Below, one piece after another: positions 41,476-48,885 of a stretch of 56,301 bases of DNA; positions within the stretch are counted from its first letter, which is position 1; the number at the start of each line of letters is the position of its first letter. Position numbers and translations under genes: made by a program. This DNA is from Pseudomonadota bacterium (lineage in GTDB: Bacteria; Pseudomonadota; Alphaproteobacteria; Micropepsales; Micropepsaceae). A model generated the notes under the pieces. The model saw nothing but the letters and a program-made list of their open reading frames with translations. It was not told where the DNA came from and did not search any database. The stretch lies in contig JAJZDZ010000018.1 in the NCBI GenBank assembly GCA_021851325.1, positions 1 through 56,301 of the forward strand, written 5' to 3'.

Positions 41476-42840
41476 ATGCCAAAAAGTCTTGACGAATTGT
41501 CGTCTGACGACGCCCGGAAGCTCCTTGCCCTATCAAAGAGGGGGCTCCTTGAGCTGAATGCCGGCAGCTTTGCCGCTCTGATAGGAAAACTTGACGCGGA
41601 AGATATATTGAATAGCCGGGAGCTGGAGTATTGGAAAAGTGTAGCCAACAACGGTCCGAAACTGGCTTCGAGTTCGAACAGGCTGGCACCAACTTTAGTG
41701 TTAGTGCTTAAGGTTACGCGCCTTTGCAATCTGCGTTGCTCCTACTGCCGCTCGTGGGCCGAAGGACCAGATCAGGTAATGAGCTTTCCGGTGATGGTAG
41801 AAACGGTGATGCAGGCAGTATCGTCTCCAACAACGAAGTCGATAATGTTTGTGCTGCACGGCGGAGAGGTTACGCTTTTGAAGCCCCGAGTGCTCGAAAA
41901 GTTGATTTGGATTCAAGAGAAGCTCAGGCGTCCCGACCAAGTAATTCAGAATGCAGTTCAGACGAATGCTGTCTCCATTAGCGATGATTGGATTCGACTA
42001 TTTAAGACCTTGAAGATGCCAATCGGCATAAGTCTTGATGGCCCCCCGGAACTGAACGACCGCGTTCGTGTCGATAAACAGGGGAGGCCTTCTAGCGGCC
42101 GCGTCGCGACCAACATGGTGAAGCTTCGCGAAGCGGGACTAAGCTATGGCGGGTTGGTTGTCGTCGGTGATGAAGCAATTCGCATTGGCGCTCGCCCGCT
42201 CTTTGACTATTTCTTGTCAGTGGGATTGCGGAATGTGGATTTGCTTAATGAGCTTCCCGGAAATGAAGCTCTCCAAAATGGGACGCACCGTTGTACAAAC
42301 TACGTGTCGTTCGATGTTTTTGTGGAATTCTTGGTTGAATGTTTCCGTGTCTGGTTTTCGGAGTACTCGGATCAGCTGGATATTCGATGCCTTACGGAGT
42401 TGTTCTTAGCCGCAGGCAAAATGGCCGAACCGAAGTCATGCCTCTGGTCAGGAGACTGCCTCTCAAAAATATTCACGATCGAGGCAAACGGGGATCTGGC
42501 TGCCTGCGACAAATACATAGGGGACCGCAGTTTTATATACGGCAATCTTCTAGCTGGCCAAATGGGTGATTTGATCAAATCGTCCAAATTGATCCGAGCT
42601 GAGGCCGCAGCACAGGAGCGTGCGAGTGACCGCGCATCGACGTGTAAGTGGAACAACCTATGCCATGGCGGGTGTCCGCATGACCGTTACCTCTTTAAGA
42701 ATGCTGCTGGCATCACGGACCGTAGTTGCTGTGGTCTATCGCCCCTTTTGGATGCGATGTGCGCTGCCATTGAGGATCACCCGGAACAGTATGCACAGTT
42801 CTTGAGGGCGCGCGGCCACGCTCTTCGGAAAACCCACTGA
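41476..42840 (+). CDS. Radical SAM/SPASM peptide-modifying enzyme
   Basis: A 454-residue enzyme. The radical SAM cluster is bound by Cys84, Cys88 and Cys91 (CNLRCSYC), with the GGE motif in VLHGGEVTLL near residue 130. The C-terminal part has SPASM cysteines, including CDKYIG and CKWNNLCHGGCPHDR and a final CC, so two auxiliary clusters are likely. Enzymes of this form crosslink peptide side chains (cyclophanes, or the ether bond of darobactin by DarE). The first 70 residues may be the recognition region for the leader peptide. The precursor-like gene begins 25 bases after its stop, so the two are one transcription unit. Confidence 0.9.
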   Translation: MPKSLDELSSDDARKLLALSKRGLLELNAGSFAALIGKLDAEDILNSRELEYWKSVANNGPKLASSSNRLAPTLVLVLKVTRLCNLRCSYCRSWAEGPDQVMSFPVMVETVMQAVSSPTTKSIMFVLHGGEVTLLKPRVLEKLIWIQEKLRRPDQVIQNAVQTNAVSISDDWIRLFKTLKMPIGISLDGPPELNDRVRVDKQGRPSSGRVATNMVKLREAGLSYGGLVVVGDEAIRIGARPLFDYFLSVGLRNVDLLNELPGNEALQNGTHRCTNYVSFDVFVEFLVECFRVWFSEYSDQLDIRCLTELFLAAGKMAEPKSCLWSGDCLSKIFTIEANGDLAACDKYIGDRSFIYGNLLAGQMGDLIKSSKLIRAEAAAQERASDRASTCKWNNLCHGGCPHDRYLFKNAAGITDRSCCGLSPLLDAMCAAIEDHPEQYAQFLRARGHALRKTH

Positions 42841-42865
42841 TTGGTCGTACAATTGGAGGTAAAAC

Positions 42866-42994
42866 ATGGATCAAGACCTCACAGCCGAGGAAGCTACACT
42901 GTTGGAGGAATATGGCGCCGCACTGCAAGAGGCGGGGTCAAAGGAGCCCGCGGTGACTTCTGAATGGATGTGGCATTACACAATCCCAAACTAA
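42866..42994 (+). CDS. Putative RiPP precursor peptide, Trp-x-Trp type
   Basis: A 42-residue gene with an excellent ribosome binding site (ttggaggtaaaac before the ATG). The first part is acidic and helix-like (MDQDLTAEEATLLEEYGAAL), as leader peptides are. The C-terminal end, residues 33-42, reads EWMWHYTIPN, with Trp34-Met-Trp36-His-Tyr38. Trp-x-Trp is where daropeptide enzymes make the first ether crosslink, and Trp-x-Tyr could take a second one. It lies between the radical SAM gene and a strong hairpin. That it is a precursor is an inference from size, position and composition; the match to daropeptides is only in the motif. It has no Gly-Gly cleavage site, so the leader cut is unknown. 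Confidence 0.75.
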   Translation: MDQDLTAEEATLLEEYGAALQEAGSKEPAVTSEWMWHYTIPN

Positions 42995-43002
42995 CCACGG
43001 AT

Positions 43003-43035
43003 GCCTCATGAGCAACGCTAGGTTGCTCATGAGGC
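43003..43035 (+). terminator. Perfect 14-base hairpin after the precursor gene
   Basis: GCCTCATGAGCAAC pairs with GTTGCTCATGAGGC across a 5-base loop. It starts 8 bases after the precursor stop and has no T-run. It may terminate, or protect the 3' end of the precursor message, giving more precursor than enzyme. Confidence 0.7.
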
Positions 43036-43442
43036 GCCTGCATCATTCGCGGAATTCGGCCAGCGCGAGCTTCGAAGGCTTTGGCCCAAACCTCGGAATG
43101 GTCATCTGGGTATTTGCAAATTCCGAGAAACCAAGGGGGCAGAGAATCGACTGGAAATTATGCTGCAGCGCGCTTTAATAGCATTCAATTTCAAGTCGAT
43201 TCTTCATTGGCTTAACGCTTTTATGTACCGACGAGATCCTCTGTCGTCCGCGGTCTAATGGCGCCCGCACTCAGTCGCGGCTCATGCAAACTTCGCCTTT
43301 GTAGAAAGCGCTTAACCCCCTCAACGGCTATGTCGGAGCGGAAGAAATTCGGAATGTCGATGTACGAGGGTGCTTTCATCTGGCACCGGCCGTTCATGCA
43401 CCTGTCGTGCAGCATTCGTGGCTCATGACTTACGGAAAATAG
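43036..43442. other. Gap between hairpin and formyltransferase
   Basis: About 400 bases. A leftward 64-codon frame (43221-43415) beginning MLHDRCMNGRCQMKAPSYI is possible but not supported by any family or ribosome binding site. The last 30 bases serve the formyltransferase start. Confidence 0.3.
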
Positions 43443-44150
43443 ATGGTGTTTACCCGCATAATACTACTCTCTGATGAACTTTCAGACGTCGAAGAAGTGC
43501 GGGACACCTTACAAAGATGTTCTCCGACGAGGGAGATATTATTAATCCAAAACCTGGGACAGCTAACTAGGCTTGGATCCAGAACTTTGTCATGTTCGCG
43601 CATGGTATCGATCTTCAACTCCATGATAGTTCCAAAACAGACTTTGGATTTAATAGGGTATGGCGGGTACAATTTTCATTTGGGACCTCCGAATTATCCC
43701 GGGTGGGCGCCGCCTTGCTTTGCAGTCTATAACCGCGAGAAGCAGTTTGGCGTGACGGCTCACGTGATGCAGGCTCGCGTGGATAGCGGTCCGATTGTCG
43801 GAGTTAAAATGTTTGATGTACCTGCGGCACATTGCGCCGCAAAGTTATTTAAGCAAGCCATGGCCGCCCTGCTAGAACTCTTCGAGGAAATATGTCCACG
43901 TCTTGCAGGCGAAGAGCAACCGCTTTCAGAGCTTCCAATTAGCTGGGGAACGGAACGCTGTTTAAGAAGTCGTCTTCACGAGCTGTGCCAAATTTCTCCG
44001 TCTATTTCGCAAGAGGAATTGGAGCGGCGCATGTTGGCATTTGGCTGTCGCGTAGGTGGCGGGACTCCAACAGTAAGGCTGCACGACTATCGGTTCACAC
44101 ATGTTAGTGCAGGAGGATGTAGCTCCCAATGTAACGCTCAGTGCAAGTAG
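43443..44150 (+). CDS. Formyltransferase-like enzyme
   Basis: A 235-residue protein. Residues 71-120 carry the formyltransferase core: IGYGGYNFHLGPPNYPGW, then FGVTAHVMQARVDSGPIV, with Asn77, His79 and Asp114 in the N-x-H...D positions that bind and activate the formyl donor in the Met-tRNA formyltransferase family. It lacks the C-terminal tRNA-binding domain, so it likely works on a small amine or a peptide N-terminus with 10-formyltetrahydrofolate. The last 12 residues, GGCSSQCNAQCK, are an odd Cys-rich tail. Placed after the precursor, it may formylate the peptide. Sugar-nucleotide formylation is the alternative. Confidence 0.75.
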   Translation: MVFTRIILLSDELSDVEEVRDTLQRCSPTREILLIQNLGQLTRLGSRTLSCSRMVSIFNSMIVPKQTLDLIGYGGYNFHLGPPNYPGWAPPCFAVYNREKQFGVTAHVMQARVDSGPIVGVKMFDVPAAHCAAKLFKQAMAALLELFEEICPRLAGEEQPLSELPISWGTERCLRSRLHELCQISPSISQEELERRMLAFGCRVGGGTPTVRLHDYRFTHVSAGGCSSQCNAQCK

Positions 44151-44252
44151 CCAGTTCAGGTGCACTTGCGATTTTTGGATCGTTTGCCGAACCGGACGGT
44201 GAATCTTCAGCGTCGAACTGAGCAACGGCGCAAACTGTGATTGACCTCTAAA

Positions 44253-44984
44253 ATGCTTGATCGCTTTAGCTGCAAACAGCAAGTCACGGTTCGTGAATGG
44301 TTCTCCTGGCAACGGATCGCAGGAGCCATCATTGCGCTGGTTGTGCAGATTGCGGTTCTTTATGTACTTAGTCCCACGATCGGGCTCCGACATCGAGTGG
44401 AGGGGCCCGAGCATGTGATCTACGTGGCTTTGCCCCAAATCAGAACAATCTTGGGTTCTACGAACGCCAGCTATAGGGGGATACTTTCAAGCCAAGCATC
44501 CGAATCGGCGATGCCGCACATCCACCTGTACGTACCGCGGCTCAACCTTCTGTCAATGCAGAACATGCATTTCTATCAGACGGTTACTCAGCCTACTGGT
44601 TTTTCTGGCTTGGCCACCGCTTTGTTCGGGTGCCCATTGGACGGCCAAAGCATCGTGACAGCAGAAACCAGTAAACCCTGTCTGCATCAGAACGTCGCGA
44701 GCATAAAATACGACCCTGAAACATTCCACCGGCTAGATATTTCTCACGCGCGCTACGCTCAACGTTGGTCGTATGAACTGGGGAAAGAAAAGGGGCCGTT
44801 GCTCTTACCGTGTATGAACCCATCCGGACTTGCGATATCAGTGGGCACCCTTGTGTGCATCGGCGATCTAATAGTAAACGGATACCACCCGGATCACGAT
44901 TATTTCGGAAGCTATCAAAGCGTTGAGGGCAGTCGAAAAAATGCTCATGCAGAGCGTATGGAGGAATTGACTGCCATACATTGA
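44253..44984 (+). CDS. Membrane-anchored protein at the end of the cluster
   Basis: A protein of about 243 residues from the ATG at 44253 (the TTG at 44241 is less likely). It has one N-terminal membrane helix (RIAGAIIALVVQIAVLYVLS) and a periplasmic C-terminal domain with several Cys (FGCPLDGQ, KPCLHQN, LLPCMNPSG, LVCIGD), which may form disulfides. It has an energy-transducer or adaptor look but no family match. As part of the cluster it may serve export or self-protection. It ends just before the right MITE region. Confidence 0.5.
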   Translation: MLDRFSCKQQVTVREWFSWQRIAGAIIALVVQIAVLYVLSPTIGLRHRVEGPEHVIYVALPQIRTILGSTNASYRGILSSQASESAMPHIHLYVPRLNLLSMQNMHFYQTVTQPTGFSGLATALFGCPLDGQSIVTAETSKPCLHQNVASIKYDPETFHRLDISHARYAQRWSYELGKEKGPLLLPCMNPSGLAISVGTLVCIGDLIVNGYHPDHDYFGSYQSVEGSRKNAHAERMEELTAIH

Positions 44985-45313
44985 GACGCACTCTGGACAC
45001 GGGACGAACATTCTCAGTGATCGACGTGCGCCCGCGACATGCGGTATCAAACTATCCGTTGCGAAATCGCCACATGTGCCAAGCTCCTGGTGGTGTCCAG
45101 GATTTTTCGCAGTGCGCCAGGAGATTGGCAAGGAGCACGTGGTGCAAGTCCACGACGATGAAGGTAGAGCAAATCACATCGACCCCAAGCCGTGCGTTGG
45201 CCTCCGTGAGGAAGTCGGCGAAGCGTCGGTCGGGGAACAGGCAGGCCAGCCATTGAGCCTCGAAAAGAATGATCTCGGGCGCCGACGCGGTTGCGAACGC
45301 GGAAGGCAATATG
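44985..45313. other. Remnant sequence before the right MITE
   Basis: About 330 bases. On the minus strand a frame reads PEIILFEAQWLACLFPDR and further on CSTFIVVDLHHVLLANLLAH, which looks like protein, perhaps the end of a transposon gene cut by the MITE, but I cannot name it. No complete gene. Confidence 0.3.
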
Positions 45314-45503
45314 TGTGAAATTGCGTCCAACATTGACCCCACCCCACCTGGGGACTAAGGCGTTGATTTCGCGGAAGAATAGCGCAGATTGCGGTGTCGT
45401 CTTTCGCATCCAATCGCGACCCCGCCGAAAGGGGGGATTAGCGTGGTCGATCAATGAGATGCTTCAGAAATGAGGTGGGGTCAGCATTGGAAGCGATTTC
45501 ACA
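45314..45503. mobile_element. 190-base IS21-like MITE, copy 2
   Basis: Identical to 35156-35345 by my reading, same direction. It cuts an IS3 orfA on its right. The two copies frame about 10 kb (35346-45313) that contain the peptide cluster and a conjugation remnant. Confidence 0.8.
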
Positions 45504-45753
45504 ACTGAGTGGCCTTTTTTAGAACTTCCCTCTCCTCCTTGAGCACGCGGTTCTCAAGGCGAAGGCGCTCGTTCTCACGTGCCAGATCGGCCTGCGGCGC
45601 GGCCGCCAGATCCGTCGGCCGATACTGCGCCAGCCACTTGCCGAGTGTTGACTTGCCTACCCCCAAATCCTTTGCAACCCGTTCGCGCGGCAACCCACTG
45701 CTCAGCGCAATGCGTACCGCTTCCTGCTTGAGCTCTTCCGAATACGTGATCAT
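45499..45753 (-). pseudogene. IS3-family orfA, truncated
   Basis: The frame starts MITYSEELKQEAVRIALSSGLPRERVAKDLGVGKSTLGKWL, the helix-turn-helix of IS3-type OrfA, with the leucine-zipper part ENERLRLENRVLKEEREVLKKA, and then runs into the MITE, where it stops after 84 codons. OrfB is missing. The element is inactive. Confidence 0.88.
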
Positions 45754-45777
45754 CTCGTCGGTCTCCTGTTGTGAGCT

Positions 45778-45868
45778 TAACTCGTATCCCCTCTATACCG
45801 CCAAAACGCGCAAGCGCCTTGGCTTGGAGAAGAAGAGCCTCTTTCTCGATCCAGCGTGGTTCAATCAT
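45778..45868 (-). pseudogene. Doc-type toxin, N-terminal remnant
   Basis: From the ATG at 45868 the frame reads MIEPRWIEKEALLLQAKAL, then ARFGGIEGIR, the typical beginning of Doc (death-on-curing) Fic-fold toxins, cut by the IS3 end. The preceding 50 bases in another frame read MARKLRKVG, similar to the start of an AbrB/MazE antitoxin, so this was probably a toxin-antitoxin pair. Confidence 0.6.
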
Positions 45869-46100
45869 TTCGCTAAGACAGCGAACACGTCCCGACCTTC
45901 CTGAGTTTACGGGCCATCGTCCGAACCTCCGCATCATGGCTACAAATGTTATAATTGCAGCAGACGGGCGAGGCCGAAAGTTTGGCGGCAGCCTTGAACT
46001 GTCGCCTCGTCCCTGAGGTCGATCCCAGGCACGCGACCACCGGCGCTAATGTCCATGCCGCCCAGCATCTGGCTGAAGCGGGCTAAACGACACGAACCTT

Positions 46101-46553
46101 TCACGCGATCCTAAAATGATAGGCGACCATGTCTTGGCGCCACTGCGAACGAACGCCTTGGGCACCACTTGCGGCGAGTACTTTGGGCCAAAACTTTTGC
46201 GCCGCGGCGTTGTTCGCGAGCACCGTCAACGTCCATGCGCCGCGACGGGTGGCAATCAATTCAACACCCGCCGTAAAGCCCGCGCCACGGCCGCGATACG
46301 CCGGGGCAATATAGAATTCCGCAATTGACCACACCCCGCTCGGATCGCGCCGAACAAATGCAAATCCTATGCAGACCTCGTCGCACTGAATGAAGTATGG
46401 CCAGCGCTGTTCGGCCTCCTGCCAATAGGCATCAAAATACGGATAGGCTTTGTCGACGGCACCATAGACACTTAATTCGTTTAGGTGGGCCTCAAGAAAA
46501 GGCCTGACGCCGTCGCGCCGTTTATAGGTGATGGGCATAAGCACAATCGCCAC
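46101..46553 (-). CDS. GNAT-family acetyltransferase
   Basis: A 150-residue protein with the GNAT core: VWSIAEFYIAPAYRGRGAGFTAGVELIATRRG holds the Gln/Arg-x-x-Gly-x-Gly/Ala acetyl-CoA loop (YRGRGAG), and LTVLANNAAAQKFWPKVL the C-terminal part. These enzymes move an acetyl group to amines of antibiotics, proteins or metabolites; the target is not seen. It stands alone between the remnants and the HsdR fragment. The start ATG at 46553 follows a gga motif in an otherwise ordinary region. Confidence 0.85.
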   Translation of the reverse strand: MAIVLMPITYKRRDGVRPFLEAHLNELSVYGAVDKAYPYFDAYWQEAEQRWPYFIQCDEVCIGFAFVRRDPSGVWSIAEFYIAPAYRGRGAGFTAGVELIATRRGAWTLTVLANNAAAQKFWPKVLAASGAQGVRSQWRQDMVAYHFRIA

Positions 46554-46658
46554 AGCTCCCTCCCAAGCGCCCCATCGGCAAAGCCCTTAACCGACATTCC
46601 CCCGATGACCCCAGGTTGGGCCGGACAATAGCCGATTTCCGAGGCTCTCGCCTATGCG

Positions 46659-46931
46659 ATGCCGACGCTCACTCGCCGTGAGCGGGCGAGCAGGGCCAAG
46701 GTGGCGGTGGACAGCCAATTTGGCGCAAAGCAAGCGGCATTCCTTGACTTCGTGCTCTCACATTATGTGAGTGAGGGCGTGGAGGAACTGGACCAAGAGA
46801 AGTTGACGCCGCTACTGCGGCTCAGGTACCGAAATTCACTTACCGATGCGATCGCGGACTTAGGCTCCCCCGAGGAAATAGGGCGGGCATTTTCAAGTTT
46901 CCAGAGATATCTGTATCAAGAAGCAGCCTGA
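46659..46931 (+). pseudogene. HsdR (type I restriction) C-terminal remnant
   Basis: The frame LTRRERASRAKVAVDSQFG, KQAAFLDFVLSHYVSEGVEELDQEKL and FSSFQRYLYQEA matches the C-terminal end of type I restriction HsdR subunits (EcoEI_R_C-type). The motor and nuclease domains are absent and no hsdM/hsdS is near. About 85 residues remain. It is a remnant of a restriction system once carried at this end of the island. Confidence 0.7.
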
Positions 46932-46998
46932 ATAGGTCCAATGCACGCGAGAGACGTGCATGCCCCATCGAGGTCGGAGGTAATCCGATAGACGGGGA

Positions 46999-48186
46999 CT
47001 AACGCACGACCTTTAGTTGATCGAGGTAATTCGCCCACCAGGCCATCATGCGTACCCGCTCGTCCCAATGCTCGCCGCGGGCATAGGCGCGGCGCACATT
47101 GCTTTCTTCGACATGAGCCAGCTCGCGTTCGATGGCGTCGGCGCTCCACATTCCGGACTCGTTGAGCAAGGTCGATGCGGTCGCGCGGAAACCGTGCGCG
47201 GTGGCTTCGGTCTTGGTGTAGCCCATCCGGCGCAGGGCAGCGTTGAGCGTGGTCTCCGACATGGGTTGGCGGATCGTGCGTACGCCAGGAAGGACATAAG
47301 TCCCGTCGCCCGTGATCGGCTTCAGCTGCCGCAGGACGCTGAGCGCTTGTGGCGGCAAGGGGATGCGGTGCTCGCGGCGCATCTTTGTCCGACTTGCCGG
47401 AATGGTCCAGACAGCTTTCTCCAGGTCAAATTCGATCCATTCCGCGCCACGCATTTCGCCAGGTCGCGGGAAAAGCATGGCCATCAGTTGGAGCGCCGCC
47501 TTGGTCGTCGGCTGGCCGGTGAACCCGTCAATGGCTCGCAAGAGGGCCCCAAACAACTTAGGGTCGGTGATGGCTGCACGGGCCGTCGGCTTCGGCGTTG
47601 CAATTGCCCCTTGGAGGGGGGCGGTGGGATCGACTTCAGCCCGTGCCGTTGCAATGGCATAGCGACAAACGGCGCCGATGGTTGCGCGCAGTCGCTTGGC
47701 GGTATCGTACCGGCCACGGGCTTCGACCTTGCGTAGGATCGCGAGCACTTCGACAGGTCGGATTTGCCGCACCGCTATCGGTCCGAGAACCGGCCGCGCA
47801 AAATCCAGGAGCCATTCGGTCTTCGATAGGGTCGCTTCGCTGCGGCCCTCGCGCCTCTGCTTTTCGACATATTCCTTAGCAACCGCCGCGAAGCTGTCAC
47901 CTGAGGAAGGCTGCTCGATCTTTTCCACTCGTCGCAGATGGGACGGATCGCGCCCACTTTTCAGGATTGACTTGTGGCTATCCCGAGAGGCCCTGGCTTC
48001 GGCGAGTGGCGTCTCAGGGTACCGGCCTAAGGCCAACAGTTTTTGCTTACCTTGGTACCGGTACGCGAAACGCCAGAGCTTGGCTCCATGAGGGTAAATC
48101 CAGAGCTGCAAACCGCCTCCATCCGAGAGCTTGCGCAGCCTTGGCCCAGGTTTTACGGATCGGCAGGTAATGTTCGTGAGCCGCAT
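46999..48186 (-). CDS. P4-type tyrosine integrase
   Basis: A 395-residue integrase. The N-terminal arm-binding DUF4102 region (SDGGGLQLWIYPHGAKLWRFAYRYQGK) is followed by a core-binding domain and a catalytic domain with Arg in LFPRPGEMRGAEW, His-x-x-Arg in HGFRATASTLL and a Tyr in VRRAYARGE. It lies 185 bases from the tRNA-Thr 3' end with which its core site is shared, as in P4/CP4-like islands. It integrates and excises the island, helped by an excisionase such as the AlpA-like protein at 20394. It is complete and likely active. Confidence 0.95.
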   Translation of the reverse strand: MRLTNITCRSVKPGPRLRKLSDGGGLQLWIYPHGAKLWRFAYRYQGKQKLLALGRYPETPLAEARASRDSHKSILKSGRDPSHLRRVEKIEQPSSGDSFAAVAKEYVEKQRREGRSEATLSKTEWLLDFARPVLGPIAVRQIRPVEVLAILRKVEARGRYDTAKRLRATIGAVCRYAIATARAEVDPTAPLQGAIATPKPTARAAITDPKLFGALLRAIDGFTGQPTTKAALQLMAMLFPRPGEMRGAEWIEFDLEKAVWTIPASRTKMRREHRIPLPPQALSVLRQLKPITGDGTYVLPGVRTIRQPMSETTLNAALRRMGYTKTEATAHGFRATASTLLNESGMWSADAIERELAHVEESNVRRAYARGEHWDERVRMMAWWANYLDQLKVVR

Positions 48187-48215
48187 TCGCCCTTATACGA
48201 CATGTCGGCCTTTCA

Positions 48216-48256
48216 TACCAACATTTCTGCGCTCATCATACCAACATCATACCAAC
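48216..48256. repeat. Three TACCAAC repeats, probable integrase arm sites
   Basis: TACCAAC at 48216, 48239 and 48250 within CATACCAACAT-type units, spaced 23 and 11 bases. The same core occurs at 4961, 6152 and 7684, once per left end-like site. These are good candidates for the integrase arm-type binding sites. Confidence 0.6.
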
Positions 48257-48370
48257 AGATGAGAGGCGTAGCCGGGTTCCACGATGAGAAGGTATGTTCA
48301 CATTATGCCTGTAAAACCAGGCAATTATCTATCTCCGTGTACTGAGAAATTCTTTTATGAGAGGGGGTGC

Positions 48371-48384
48371 TGGTGCCGGAGGAG
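48371..48384. repeat. Attachment core at the tRNA 3' end (right end)
   Basis: tggtgccggaggag, that is, the complement of the last bases of tRNA-Thr including its CCA. Matches left sites B (13-14 bases), C (14) and A (14 of 15). Confidence 0.65.
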
Positions 48385-48445
48385 AGAATTGAACTCTCGA
48401 CCTACCCCTTACCAAGGGGTTGCGCTACCACTACGCTACTCCGGC
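48371..48445 (-). tRNA. tRNA-Thr (anticodon GGU)
   Basis: On the minus strand the 75-base sequence folds as a tRNA: acceptor GCCGGAG paired with CTCCGGC, then ACCA with encoded CCA; D arm GCGTAGTGGTAGCGC; anticodon stem ACCCC/GGGGT with loop TTGGTAA, anticodon GGT (reads ACC/ACU); T arm GAGAG-TTCAATT-CTCTC. Its 3' end is the island's integration target and it is left intact. Confidence 0.97.
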
Positions 48446-48548
48446 ATCCGTATCGCGCCGGCAGGCGGGCCAGCGAGGGGCAGTGTTGCCCGGGGCCGGT
48501 CCTATAGCCTATTGCGGTGCCCGAGGAAAAGCCCAAGCGGACCCGAAG

Positions 48549-48728
48549 ATGGCAAATTCTGATGACAAGGCGTCCGCCCGCCTGGACGCGCGCCATGAGC
48601 GCCTTGCGAAGGCCTTGCGCGCCAACCTCGTCCGGCGCAAGGCCGCGGCCCGCGCGGCCGCGAAGGGCAGTACAATCGCGGCAGAGCAAGGGCGGCGAAG
48701 CCCGCTGGAGCCGGAGCCCAAGGATTAG
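48549..48728 (+). CDS. Small conserved alphaproteobacterial protein
   Basis: A 59-residue protein from the ATG at 48549. It is very basic and helical: SARLDARHERLAKALRANLVRRKAAARAAAK. Short proteins with the pattern HxRLAxALRxNLxRRKAQ are found ahead of or near murA and related genes in many Alphaproteobacteria; function unknown. It precedes murA by 157 bases. The start has no strong ribosome binding site, but the composition is typical. Confidence 0.65.
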   Translation: MANSDDKASARLDARHERLAKALRANLVRRKAAARAAAKGSTIAAEQGRRSPLEPEPKD

Positions 48729-48885
48729 GCTCCCCAGCGTTTATCCCCGCCTGATTTGAGCCCAGATGGCGATTTAGCCTGCAGATGTCACCGCGTCGCC
48801 TGCATCATGCCTAGGTTGGCGGAGCGACGCAGTCTAGATAGGGCAGGCGGGCCCAAATGAGCCCGCAGGCAAAGTCGAGGGGTTT

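Noticed and set aside
43221..43415. Leftward 64-codon frame as a second peptide precursor
   Set aside because: No ribosome binding site, opposite direction to the maturase, and no leader/core pattern.
45047..45454. Leftward frames running through MITE copy 2, such as the one starting MIDHANPPFRRGRDW
   Set aside because: The same frame start exists in MITE copy 1 with a different continuation; it is a chance frame in the MITE.
46999..47736. Rightward frame of 239 codons opposite the integrase
   Set aside because: Shadow of an integrase with intact catalytic residues.
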